In this document: positions 1 to 6,988 of the stretch, piece after piece | How positions within the stretch are numbered: position 1 is the stretch's first letter | How the letters are laid out: each line of letters opens with the position of its first letter | NCBI GenBank assembly: GCA_009774055.1 | Contig: VSNB01000112.1 | Span: 1-9,877, forward strand | Source of the DNA: Clostridiales bacterium | Lineage (GTDB): Bacteria > Bacillota > Clostridia > Oscillospirales > Oscillospiraceae | DNA: 9,877 bases | Direction of reading: 5' to 3' | Program-made: the position numbers and the translations under genes | Notes under the pieces: model-generated | Seen by the model: only the letters and a program-made list of their open reading frames with translations | The model's database searches: none | Told to the model about the DNA's origin: nothing

Positions 1-68
1 CGGGTGTACGGCTCTGCGTCCCTGCTGGCTTGTTTTTCTTGGTATGTGGGGTCTGCTGCCCACAACGT

Positions 69-92
69 GGGGGGGGCCGCCCCCCTTTTTTT
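69..92 (+). terminator. Intrinsic terminator of an upstream gene
   Basis: A G-run (71-76) pairs with a C-run (80-85) across a three-base loop and is followed by seven T residues (86-92). This is the classic shape of a rho-independent terminator read on the plus strand. No gene is recognisable to its left inside the window, so it most likely ends a plus-strand gene that lies before position 1. It also insulates the guanine deaminase unit that starts downstream. Confidence 0.7.
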
Positions 93-151
93 GATGGGCT
101 GGCTATAAATGCCGGGCGGATTTCTTCCTGCGGAAAGCGGCCGGTTCCCCC

Positions 152-180
152 TTGCAAATTTCCGGAAATTCTGCTATGCT
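152..180 (+). promoter_or_regulatory. Sigma-A promoter of the riboswitch-guanine deaminase unit
   Basis: TTGCAA (152-157) and TATGCT (175-180) are separated by exactly 17 bases, and the -10 box carries the extended TGn motif (172-174). The predicted start is near 187, about 15 bases before the riboswitch P1 stem, which is where an aptamer promoter should lie. The cooS promoter on the other strand has nearly the same design (TTGCAT, 17 bases, TGCTATGAT), which supports both as real housekeeping promoters. Confidence 0.75.
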
Positions 181-202
181 GTAAGCAGAAGAAAAAAGCA
201 GG

Positions 203-271
203 CATCTCATATAATTTCGCGGATATGGCGCGAAAGTTTCTACCGGGCCGCCTCCGGCCCCGCTATGAGTG
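203..271 (+). promoter_or_regulatory. Purine riboswitch aptamer, predicted guanine-type
   Basis: The core of the purine riboswitch family is present in order. P1 5' strand is CTCATA (206-211). J1/2 is TAAT (212-215). P2 is TTCGCG/CGCGAA around the canonical L2 loop GATATGG (222-228). J2/3 is GTTTCTACC (236-244). P3 is GGGCCG/CGGCCC (245-250/255-260). P1 3' strand is TATGAG (264-269), extendable to 271 with one bulged T at 205. The base matching the specificity position 74 of the xpt aptamer is C (263), which in this family selects guanine or hypoxanthine rather than adenine. Two features are unusual: the P3 loop is only CCTC (or six bases if P3 is shortened) instead of the seven-base loop that docks with L2, and the base matching A73 appears to be G (262). 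It lies upstream of a guanine deaminase gene, which fits the ligand. Confidence 0.9.
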
Positions 272-318
272 TTCCGATTCGCCCGCAGGGGTGGATTTGG
301 AGCGCTTTTTTCATTTTT
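269..318 (+). terminator. Riboswitch expression platform: terminator-like hairpin
   Basis: A hairpin with stem 273-284 against 289-301 (one mismatch, one bulged G, two G-T pairs) and loop GCAG is followed by GCGC and a T-rich stretch (306-311 and 314-318). The base of the stem can extend through 269-272 with 302-305, which reaches into the P1 3' strand (264-271). Terminator and extended P1 therefore compete to some degree. That arrangement is typical of ligand-ON switches and would make sense for a catabolic gene, but the overlap is short and the polarity is not proven. Confidence 0.6.
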
Positions 319-340
319 AAAATCAGAAAGGAGCCCCGCC

Positions 341-1600
341 ATGCTTACCATTTTACACGGAAACCTGCTCCACGCCCCCGCCTTCGGGACGCTGGAAACC
401 ATCCCCCACGGCTACCTCGTTCTGGAGGACGGCGTGATCCGGGGCCTGTTCCCTGTCCTGCCGGAGGCCTGCGCCGGCTGCCCGGTGACGGACTACGGGG
501 AGAGCCTCATCATGCCCTCCTTCGCGGACCTGCACCTCCACGCCCCCCAGTACGTCATGATGGGTATGGGCATGGATCTGCCGCTGCTGGAGTGGCTGGA
601 CGCCTATACCTTCCGCACGGAGGCCCGGTTCGAGGATACGGCCTACGCCCGGCGGGTCTACCGGCAGCTGGCCTCGGACCTCATCGCCTCCGGCACTACC
701 CGGGTGTCCATGTTCTCCTCCCGGCACACTGACGCCACCCTGGTCCTCATGGAGGAGCTGGAGCGGGCCGGGGTGACGGGGTATGTGGGAAAGGTAAACA
801 TGGACCGCCACGCCGGCCCCTCCCAGGAGGAGACGGCGGAGTCCGTAGCCGAAACCCTCCGCTGGCTGGAAAGCTGCCGGTTCCAGCTGGTCAAGCCCAT
901 TCTGACCCCCCGCTTCACCCCCTCCTGCTCCAACGAGCTGATGGCCGCCCTGGGGAAGCTGGCGGCGGAGCGGGACCTGCCGGTCCAGTCCCATCTGTCG
1001 GAGAACACCGGGGAGATTGCCTGGGTCAAGGAGCTCCACCCCGACTGTCCCCAGTACTGGGAGAGCTACGCCAAATACGGCCTGTGGAAGGACCGGACCC
1101 TGATGGCCCACTGCGTCTACAGCGACGAGCGGGAGCAGCGGGCCATGGCGGAGGCCGGGGTGTGGGCGGTCCACTGCGCGGCATCCAACCTGAACCTGTG
1201 CAGCGGCACCGCCTCCGTGCGGGAGCTGCTGGACCGGGGCGTCCAGGTAGCCCTGGGCAGCGACGTGGCCGGCGGGGACCAGCTGGACATGAGCCGCGCA
1301 GTGGTCATGGCCATCCGGGCCTCCAAGATCAAGCAGATGGAAACCGGCGCGCCCTTCCTCACCGTGCCGGAGGCGTACTACCTGGGCTCCACGGCGGGGC
1401 ATCTCTATTTCGGCGGCGGCGCAGGCTTCCAGCCGGGACACAAGCTCCACGCCATCGTGGTGGACGACAGCGCGTTCCCTGAGCCCGCCCGGGAGCTGAC
1501 GCTGCCGGAGCGGTTCGAGCGGGCCGTCTACCTGATGGAACGGCGGCATATCAAGGCGGTTTACAGCGAGGGAGCAGAGCGGCTCCACGGCAATACATAA
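341..1600 (+). CDS. guaD: Guanine deaminase
   Basis: This 419-residue cytosolic enzyme should hydrolyse guanine to xanthine and ammonia in purine salvage or catabolism. It belongs to the metal-dependent amidohydrolase superfamily. The metal ligands are visible: the HxH of DLHLHAP (H65, H67), SHLSEN (H218, with E221 as catalytic acid), AHC (H257) and the GSDVAGG motif (D308). HCAASNLNL (278-286) is a family signature. The ATG at 341 is chosen because AGAAAGGAG lies just ahead of it (325-333). An upstream in-frame extension to 269 would run through the riboswitch and is rejected. The gene is alone on its transcript, preceded by a purine riboswitch and closed by a palindromic terminator. Chlorohydrolase-type relatives share the fold, but the motif set and the riboswitch favour guanine deaminase. 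Confidence 0.93.
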   Translation: MLTILHGNLLHAPAFGTLETIPHGYLVLEDGVIRGLFPVLPEACAGCPVTDYGESLIMPSFADLHLHAPQYVMMGMGMDLPLLEWLDAYTFRTEARFEDTAYARRVYRQLASDLIASGTTRVSMFSSRHTDATLVLMEELERAGVTGYVGKVNMDRHAGPSQEETAESVAETLRWLESCRFQLVKPILTPRFTPSCSNELMAALGKLAAERDLPVQSHLSENTGEIAWVKELHPDCPQYWESYAKYGLWKDRTLMAHCVYSDEREQRAMAEAGVWAVHCAASNLNLCSGTASVRELLDRGVQVALGSDVAGGDQLDMSRAVVMAIRASKIKQMETGAPFLTVPEAYYLGSTAGHLYFGGGAGFQPGHKLHAIVVDDSAFPEPARELTLPERFERAVYLMERRHIKAVYSEGAERLHGNT

Positions 1601-1637
1601 AAAGGACGCCGCCCGGAATTCCGGGCGGCGTCCTTTT
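1600..1637. terminator. Bidirectional terminator between guaD and acsB
   Basis: A perfect 38-base inverted repeat starts with AAAAGGACGCCG and ends with its complement CGGCGTCCTTTT, centred between 1618 and 1619. On either strand it reads as a strong GC stem with an A-run before and a T-run after. It overlaps the last base of the guaD stop codon and lies 40 bases beyond the acsB stop, so it should end transcription from both convergent genes. Confidence 0.93.
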
Positions 1638-1676
1638 GCTATATTTGCTATACGCGAGATATACGCAGATGAAAGC

Positions 1677-3821
1677 TTACATCAGCGGGTCCATACCCAG
1701 CACGGGGTGGCCCTTCTCGGTCAGGTAGTTCAGCAGGGCCTCGGCGTCCTCGGTAATCGTCTCATCGCCGATCATATCGCAGAAGTTCTCCACGCCGTAG
1801 AGTTCCTTGGCGGACTGGTTGACCTTCTCAGCCACCTGGTCCTTCAGAGCCTTGGGCATCCAGACGATGCGGCCCAGGCCGCCCTCGGCCTTCATGAACT
1901 TCTTGGAGGCGATGAAGTGCTTGCCGTGGCCCATAAAGCCGGGGGTCTGCACGCCGCCGCCGGTCATGGAGGCCATTTCGGAGAAGGTCATGCCCAGGGG
2001 GGTCATGCCCGCGTGCTCGCGGTTGACGATGACCACGCCGTTGGAGAAGGGCTCGATGCCGCAGATGCACTCGAAGCAGCCGCAGGAGGTCATGGGGTCC
2101 TCCATGATGGAGTACAGCGTCACGCTCTCCAGCGCGCCCTGGCTGTACTTCTTCACGGCATCGTTGACCTCTTCCCACCGGCCGATGTTCTCGTCGATGA
2201 TATGATCCTTAGGCACGATCTGGCAGGGGCCGGAGGGATCCAGCTCATTGGTGGCCTTGGCGTCCAGCCAGCTCACCGCGCCGCACAGGCCCAGACGCTC
2301 GGGGGTGACAATGCACACGTGGCTGGGGGAGAAGGACTGGCACATGATGCAGGTGTAGAACTGGTCCACGTTCTCATCGGTGAGGCTGCCCAGACGCTCG
2401 TCGCGCTTCTCATAGGCGGGGATGGCCACCTCGTGGCGGAACTTCTCGCACTCAGCGGGATCGGTGATGATGGTAACCTCGCACTTGTCGATAACGGCGT
2501 CATAGTCGCTCTTCAGCTTGGCGTACAGCACCTCGGCGAAATCCTTGGCCCGCACGCCGGCCTCAAAGGCGGCCTTGCTGATACGCACCCGGATCACGTC
2601 GCGCTGGCCGGTGTGCATCACGCCCTCCATGCAGTTGATGTAGGCGTGGAACTTCCGCTCGAACACGGACTCGAAGTCGCTGTTCATGTTCTTGCCGGCC
2701 ACGTCGGCGATCATGCAGAAGTCCACCTTGCTGCCCACCTCGAACTGGTCGAAGTCCGGCCCGATGAGGGTAAAGCGGTGATCCTCCACCTCGCTGAGCT
2801 CCTTGGCGCGGACCAGCTCCAGGCCGGTCTTCCGGGAGCCGTCGAACTCCACCTGCATGTCGCCCCGGCGGACGATCTCGCCCTCGAAGGCGGAGGAGAA
2901 GGCCACGGGGATGTCGATCTTGGTGATCTTGATCTTGATGTCCCGGGCCTCCAGGCTGGTGGCGTTGAACTTGGAGATGTCGGGCTGGATGATCAGGCTC
3001 TTGGGCACCCGGAACATGTTGTTCTCCTCGGTGTCGTTGGTGACAACGGGGAAGCCCAGCTGGATGGCGCCGGCGCCGCAGGCCACGGTCATGTCGTCTA
3101 CAGGGGCGTAGGCGTTGACGAAGGCGAAGACGCGGTCCATGGTGTACCGCCACATGCCCTCGTAGTCGCCGGCCTGGACGCTGCCGAAGATGAAGGCCGC
3201 GCGCAGGGCCACGCTGACCACGTGGGCCACGCTGGAGAGGTCATGGCCCAGGGCCACGTTGCGGACGTTGAAGCCCAGCTTCACGCCCTTCTCCACACAC
3301 TGGTCGATGATGCCGCCCACCAGGGTGACGAAGATACCCTGGGACTGGTACTCCTTGACCAGCTCCACGCCCTCCTCGGCGGTGGGAGCCGCGCCGATGA
3401 TGACGGCGACGCCGGGGATGTCCCGGGTGACCAGAGGCACGCCCAGCTCACGGACCTGGGCATCGGTGAAGTGGCCCATGACGGGCTCCTCATAGGGGGA
3501 GCCGCCGGCCATGGCGTACTTCATCAGCTCGATGATCTCGGCGGACAGAGCGGTGGCCACGCCGGAGGTAAAGATATCTTTGGTGCGGCTGTTGCGGGTC
3601 ATGAAAGCCTTGACCTCGTTCTCCAGAGCGGCCTTGGCCTCGCCCACGGTGGCGACCTTCTTGCCGGTCATGGCATAGAAGCAGGGCAGGGAGTAGGCGG
3701 TGTCGCCGAAGGAGGCGGGGGCGTTGGGTCCCAGCTTGGCCATGGCCTCGTCTACAGCCTTGACGGCCAGGGCGTACATCTCGTCGTTGCCGGAGAAAAC
3801 GCGTTCGAATAATGTTTTCAC
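1677..3821 (-). CDS. acsB: Acetyl-CoA synthase (CODH/ACS complex, A-cluster subunit)
   Basis: This 714-residue cytosolic enzyme joins CO, a methyl group from the corrinoid protein and CoA to give acetyl-CoA, the last step of the Wood-Ljungdahl pathway. The A-cluster ligands are complete: C491, C494, C503 and C513 (CIMC, HVC, GLC) for the [4Fe-4S] cube, and C580-G581-C582 for the proximal and distal nickel sites. All sit at a constant offset of 15 from my recollection of the Moorella enzyme (729 residues). The N-terminal region that binds CODH (about 1-300) is present, so this is the full-length bacterial form. The start is GTG at 3821, with AAGGAG on the minus strand 12 bases ahead; cooS shows a similarly long gap. 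It is the last gene of the cluster and is followed directly by a terminator; acsC, acsD and acsE are not adjacent. Confidence 0.96.
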   Translation of the reverse strand: MKTLFERVFSGNDEMYALAVKAVDEAMAKLGPNAPASFGDTAYSLPCFYAMTGKKVATVGEAKAALENEVKAFMTRNSRTKDIFTSGVATALSAEIIELMKYAMAGGSPYEEPVMGHFTDAQVRELGVPLVTRDIPGVAVIIGAAPTAEEGVELVKEYQSQGIFVTLVGGIIDQCVEKGVKLGFNVRNVALGHDLSSVAHVVSVALRAAFIFGSVQAGDYEGMWRYTMDRVFAFVNAYAPVDDMTVACGAGAIQLGFPVVTNDTEENNMFRVPKSLIIQPDISKFNATSLEARDIKIKITKIDIPVAFSSAFEGEIVRRGDMQVEFDGSRKTGLELVRAKELSEVEDHRFTLIGPDFDQFEVGSKVDFCMIADVAGKNMNSDFESVFERKFHAYINCMEGVMHTGQRDVIRVRISKAAFEAGVRAKDFAEVLYAKLKSDYDAVIDKCEVTIITDPAECEKFRHEVAIPAYEKRDERLGSLTDENVDQFYTCIMCQSFSPSHVCIVTPERLGLCGAVSWLDAKATNELDPSGPCQIVPKDHIIDENIGRWEEVNDAVKKYSQGALESVTLYSIMEDPMTSCGCFECICGIEPFSNGVVIVNREHAGMTPLGMTFSEMASMTGGGVQTPGFMGHGKHFIASKKFMKAEGGLGRIVWMPKALKDQVAEKVNQSAKELYGVENFCDMIGDETITEDAEALLNYLTEKGHPVLGMDPLM

Positions 3822-3843
3822 GTTGTTAATTCACTCCTTAATT

Positions 3844-3870
3844 CAAAAAAGTGGCTTCGCCCCTTTTTTG
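3844..3870. repeat. A/T-flanked hairpin just upstream of acsB
   Basis: CAAAAAAG (3844-3851) pairs with CTTTTTTG (3863-3870), and GGC/GCC closes a TTC loop, with one T-C mismatch between the two stem parts. On the minus strand the hairpin ends in a T-run about 20 bases before the start codon of acsB, next to its Shine-Dalgarno (3834-3839). It could act as a partial terminator or an attenuator lowering acsB relative to cooS and cooC, or as an RNA processing site. The function is inferred from shape only. Confidence 0.5.
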
Positions 3871-3883
3871 AGGGGGGAAGGAC

Positions 3884-4063
3884 CGGGCCGAGTGCGGCCC
3901 GCAAGGTGTTTTTCCAAGATTCCGCAACGGCCACATCGAGTGGCCGTGCGGAATTTAATTTTGCATGACCCCTCGATGGGGTCATTGCAAAATCACAGTA
4001 CACGCCGCCGGAAAAACGATTTTACTTTATTTCGCCGCTCCGGCGGCGAAACTCCTGCGGAGT
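3884..4063. repeat. Cluster of five hairpins between cooC and acsB
   Basis: Five inverted repeats follow one another. CGGGCCG/CGGCCCG has an AGTG loop (3884-3901). A 15-pair hairpin with one bulged A has loop ATCGA (3919-3954). Another 15-pair hairpin with one bulged T has loop TCGAT (3958-3993). TTTCGCCGC/GCGGCGAAA lies at 4030-4051, and ACTCC/GGAGT at 4051-4063. Together with the hairpin at 3844-3870 they fill almost the whole 248-base gap. No open reading frame is credible here. They may be dispersed palindromic repeats, mRNA stabilisers or processing sites that set different levels of CooC and AcsB. Confidence 0.75.
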
Positions 4064-4069
4064 GCTTTT

Positions 4070-4837
4070 TTACTTCTCCGCATCCATTCTTTCTTTGATG
4101 GCCCGGATCTCCTCCACGGCCTTGTCGCTGTAGTCAAAGGGGGACTGCCCGTTGCGGTCGGCCTCGATGACGTCGGCGTTGTAGTGGATGAACCCCAGCA
4201 GGTCCTCCTCCGGAATGCGCTGGCGGAGAAATTCCTCGTCCCGCGCGTCCCTGACCTTGTTGGCCACCACCCGGACCTTGTTCACGCCGATATCCGCCGC
4301 CAGGCCCTTGATCCGCTCATAGGTCTGGATGCTCCGGGCGCCGGGCTCAATGACCACGACAAACTGGTCCATCATGGACGCGGTCCCCCGGCCCAAGTGC
4401 TCCAGCCCGGCCTCCATGTCCATGACCACCACGTCGTCCTTCCGGAAAACCAGTGTGGACAGGATGGCCTTGAGCATCACGTGCTCCGGGCACACGCAGC
4501 CGGACCCGCCGGTGTCCACGGTGCCCATGACCAGGAGCTTCACGCCGTTAACGTCCTTGGACAGCTCGTCGGGCAGGTCGGAGACCTCGGGATTCAGCTT
4601 ATAGAAGGTGTTGCTCTCATTAGCGGCTGTGCGCTCCTTTGCAAGCTCCTTCATTTTAGAGACGGGGACGATGGCGTTGACCTCCTCCTCCGTCAGGCCC
4701 AGCGCCAACCCAAGATTGGCGTCCGGGTCCACGTCGGCGGCCAGAACGTTGCGGCCCTCGGCGGCGTAAAGACGGCAGAGTGTAGAGGCGAAGGTGGTTT
4801 TTCCCACCCCGCCCTTGCCGGTGATGGCTACTTTCAT
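4070..4837 (-). CDS. cooC: CO dehydrogenase nickel-insertion ATPase (CooC/AcsF family)
   Basis: This 255-residue cytosolic P-loop ATPase of the MinD/SIMIBI class helps load nickel into CO dehydrogenase or acetyl-CoA synthase. The deviant Walker A loop GKGGVGKT spans residues 7-14, followed by DVDPDANLG (35-43). Walker B is VVVMDMEAG (136-144). The family CxC metal-binding motif CVC is at 114-116, as expected for CooC proteins, which dimerise and bind metal through it. The ATG at 4837 has GAAGG about 8 bases ahead. It lies between cooS and acsB on the same strand, as expected for a dedicated maturation factor. CooC and AcsF are close paralogues and cannot be told apart from sequence alone, so the client could be CooS, AcsB or both. 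Confidence 0.93.
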   Translation of the reverse strand: MKVAITGKGGVGKTTFASTLCRLYAAEGRNVLAADVDPDANLGLALGLTEEEVNAIVPVSKMKELAKERTAANESNTFYKLNPEVSDLPDELSKDVNGVKLLVMGTVDTGGSGCVCPEHVMLKAILSTLVFRKDDVVVMDMEAGLEHLGRGTASMMDQFVVVIEPGARSIQTYERIKGLAADIGVNKVRVVANKVRDARDEEFLRQRIPEEDLLGFIHYNADVIEADRNGQSPFDYSDKAVEEIRAIKERMDAEK

Positions 4838-4860
4838 AGGAAATCCTTCTTTTATAAGAC

Positions 4861-4949
4861 AGTATCAAAAACCCCGTAAGCGAAACGAACGTTTCACGCA
4901 AAAAGTTTTTTCTTTTGATACTTTCCTTTTGCTCACAAAAGAAAAGTAT
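4861..4949. repeat. Three-arm inverted repeat between cooS and cooC
   Basis: Position 4913-4922 (TTTTGATACT) is the exact complement of 4861-4870 (AGTATCAAAA). The overlapping segment 4918-4931 also pairs 13 of 14 bases with 4936-4949 across a CTCA loop. The central arm can therefore fold either way but not both. A smaller hairpin, GCGAAAC/GTTTC-A-CGC, sits inside the first pairing. This lies directly behind the cooS stop on the transcript. It may be a dispersed palindromic element or an RNA switch or processing site. Confidence 0.7.
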
Positions 4950-4961
4950 GTATGCCGGATA

Positions 4962-6878
4962 TCAGATCCCCAGCGCGACGCGCTTGGCCTCGATGGCCTC
5001 GATCATCCGGTCGCCCAGCTTGTTGATGTCCAGCTCGACGGTGTACTTGGCCTCGACCCAGTCCTTCACGCCGTGCTCGCCCTGGAGCAGCTCGGTGACC
5101 TCGGTGGAGCCCTTGGTGTAGGGATCGACGCCCAGGAAGGTGTCAATGCCGGTAGCCACCACGTAGTTGCCGATGGACACGGCCTTCTCGCTCATCCACT
5201 CGGGGGCGCAGCCCACCAGGGGGATCTGGGAGATGTTCCAGCCGGAATCCTTGGCGATGTCGCTTGCCAGGACCATCATACGGGAGATGTCCACGCAGGA
5301 GCCCATGTGCAGCACCGGGGGAATGCCCACCAGCTCGCACACGCGCTTGAGGCCGTCGCCGCAGAGCTCCTTGGCCTCCTTGTCCAGCAGGCCGGACTTG
5401 GCGGCGGCCTGGGCGGCGCAGCCGGATACAACGATCAGGATATCGTTGGCCAGCATCTTCTTCATCAGCTCGATATGGGCGGTATCGGGACGGACCTTGG
5501 GGTTGTTGCAGCCGACGAAAGCCATAGCGCCCCGCAGCACGCCGGATTTGACGCACTCGATAAGGGGCTTCATGGTGCCGGTTACGTCCACCTGGGTGTT
5601 GGTCACGCCGTCCAGGCACTTCTTGATGGCCTCCACGGAGTAGCCCACGGTGGCGTTGGCCTTGATGTCGGGAATATGGATCAGATCCTGGTTGCGGTTC
5701 TTGAAGTTCTCCACAGCCATGCGGACGATGGCCTTGGCGTTCTCACCGGCAGTCTCCTCGCTGAAGTGGATGAACTCGCTGTCGGGCATCCGGGCGATGT
5801 CGGAGGTGGTGACGAACTTGGTGTGGAAGCACTTCGACAGGGGGCCCAGGGCGGGAAAGATGCACTGGACGTCCACCACGATGGCCTCGCAGGCCCCGGT
5901 GAGGACCACGTTCTCCTGCTGGAGGAAGTTGCCGGCCATGGGGATGCCGTGGCGCATGGCCACCTCGTTGGCGGTGCAGCACACGCCGCAGATGTTGATG
6001 CCCTTGGCGCCCTGCTCCTTGGCGAGAGCGAGCATCTCGGGGTCCTGGGCGTAAAATACGATCATTTCGGACAGGGAGGGGTCATGGCCGTGGACAACGA
6101 TGTTGACCATGTCCTTCTCCATGACGCCCAGGTTGGCGGTGGTATCCACCGGCTTGGGGGTGCCGAAGAGGACGTCGGAGAACTCGGTGCCGCACATGGA
6201 GCCGCCCCAGCCGTCACTGAGGCCGGCCCGCAGGGACTGGCGGATCAATGCTTCCGGCAGAGAGGAGCAGCCCATATGGGTCATATGCAGGGACTGGGAG
6301 ACCTCGCGGTCGATGGCCCGGGGCTCGATGCCCGCGTCGTGCCACAGCTTCTGGGTGTGCTCGGGGGCGCGCTGGAGGAAGCGCTGGATGCCGAAGGGCT
6401 TGCCGTACTCCATCAGAGCGGTCTCGGCGACCTCGTGGGCCAGGTCGTAGATGTCCTTGCCCTCGGTGGCGATGCCCCACTCGCCGGCGATCCGCTTGAG
6501 CTTCTCGGGGTCTTTGACGGTGTAGTTGCCGCCCTCCTTGGTCTGGTACAGGGTGTGGCAGATGCTGCGGCCATGGTCGGAGTGAGTAGCCGCGCCGCCG
6601 GCGGTGAAGCGCAGGTAGTTGCGGGCCACGATGCCATGGACGTCGCAGCCGCAGATGCCGCGGGGGGCCTTGGGCGTAATGCGGCAGGGACCCATGGAGC
6701 AGATGCGGCAGCAGACGCCCTCCTCGCCGAATTTACAATGAGGGGTCTGGTTCTTGACGCGCTGCTGCCAGGAGTCCGCGCCCACCTGACGGCCAGTTTC
6801 CAGCAGCCGTTCGGTGGCAGCTTCCATTTGCTCGACAGTGATCAGTTTCATAGTCGGAATGTGGAAAACACGGGACAA
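4962..6878 (-). CDS. cooS: Anaerobic Ni-Fe carbon monoxide dehydrogenase catalytic subunit
   Basis: This 638-residue homodimeric enzyme interconverts CO and CO2 with ferredoxin-type electron carriers; with AcsB it supplies CO for acetyl-CoA synthesis (acsA is the equivalent name). N-terminal cysteines C48 and C56 match the D-cluster. C57, C60, C65 and C76 or C78 match the B-cluster. The C-cluster set is present: H263 or H265 in VHGHDP, C301, C339, C457, C487 and C528, with K565 in MSEKA as the likely proton-transfer lysine and H99/H102 in the proton path. Length is normal. The start is taken as TTG at 6878 because AAAGGAGC lies 13 bases ahead; the next ATG at 6851 has no ribosome binding site. 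It is the first gene of the cluster, under its own promoter. Confidence 0.96.
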   Translation of the reverse strand: MSRVFHIPTMKLITVEQMEAATERLLETGRQVGADSWQQRVKNQTPHCKFGEEGVCCRICSMGPCRITPKAPRGICGCDVHGIVARNYLRFTAGGAATHSDHGRSICHTLYQTKEGGNYTVKDPEKLKRIAGEWGIATEGKDIYDLAHEVAETALMEYGKPFGIQRFLQRAPEHTQKLWHDAGIEPRAIDREVSQSLHMTHMGCSSLPEALIRQSLRAGLSDGWGGSMCGTEFSDVLFGTPKPVDTTANLGVMEKDMVNIVVHGHDPSLSEMIVFYAQDPEMLALAKEQGAKGINICGVCCTANEVAMRHGIPMAGNFLQQENVVLTGACEAIVVDVQCIFPALGPLSKCFHTKFVTTSDIARMPDSEFIHFSEETAGENAKAIVRMAVENFKNRNQDLIHIPDIKANATVGYSVEAIKKCLDGVTNTQVDVTGTMKPLIECVKSGVLRGAMAFVGCNNPKVRPDTAHIELMKKMLANDILIVVSGCAAQAAAKSGLLDKEAKELCGDGLKRVCELVGIPPVLHMGSCVDISRMMVLASDIAKDSGWNISQIPLVGCAPEWMSEKAVSIGNYVVATGIDTFLGVDPYTKGSTEVTELLQGEHGVKDWVEAKYTVELDINKLGDRMIEAIEAKRVALGI

Positions 6879-6929
6879 TGTGTTTTCGTTGCTCCTTTCT
6901 CTCCAAATAGAAATCAGGCTATGGTCGTA

Positions 6930-6947
6930 TTGTCACATTTTTCACAA
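6930..6947 (-). promoter_or_regulatory. Candidate Rex (redox repressor) operator
   Basis: Read on the minus strand the site is TTGTGAA AAAT GTGACAA. The left half is identical to the Rex consensus TTGTGAA-N4-TTCACAA and the right half matches five of seven positions. A wider inverted repeat GTATTGT/ACAATAC spans 6927-6950. It lies from about +6 to +23 relative to the predicted cooS start, a position where a bound repressor would block transcription. Rex responds to the NADH/NAD ratio and is known to control fermentation and CO2/CO-fixation genes in Clostridia. A CRP/FNR-family site is the alternative. Confidence 0.5.
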
Positions 6948-6959
6948 TACAGTGCTTTT

Positions 6960-6988
6960 ATCATAGCAAAACCGCGGGCAAAATGCAA
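6960..6988 (-). promoter_or_regulatory. Sigma-A promoter of the cooS-cooC-acsB cluster
   Basis: On the minus strand TTGCAT (6988-6983) and TATGAT (6965-6960) are spaced by exactly 17 bases, with an extended TG before the -10 box. The predicted start is near 6953, giving a leader of about 75 bases. No other convincing promoter is seen in the two gaps inside the cluster, so the three genes may share this start. Confidence 0.75.

Noticed and set aside
210..215. TATAAT resembling a perfect -10 box
   Set aside because: It is part of P1 and J1/2 of the purine riboswitch, and no -35 box lies 16-18 bases upstream.
269..340. N-terminal extension of guanine deaminase
   Set aside because: It would translate the expression platform of the riboswitch; the ATG at 341 has a good Shine-Dalgarno and starts the family's normal N-terminus.
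1707..3812. 701-codon plus-strand frame opposite acsB
   Set aside because: It is a low-complexity shadow rich in H, A, G, L and D, produced by GC-rich codon bias; acsB on the other strand has all its cluster ligands.
6849..6851. ATG as the start of cooS
   Set aside because: It has no Shine-Dalgarno; the TTG at 6878 follows AAAGGAG at a spacing similar to that seen for acsB. Some doubt remains.
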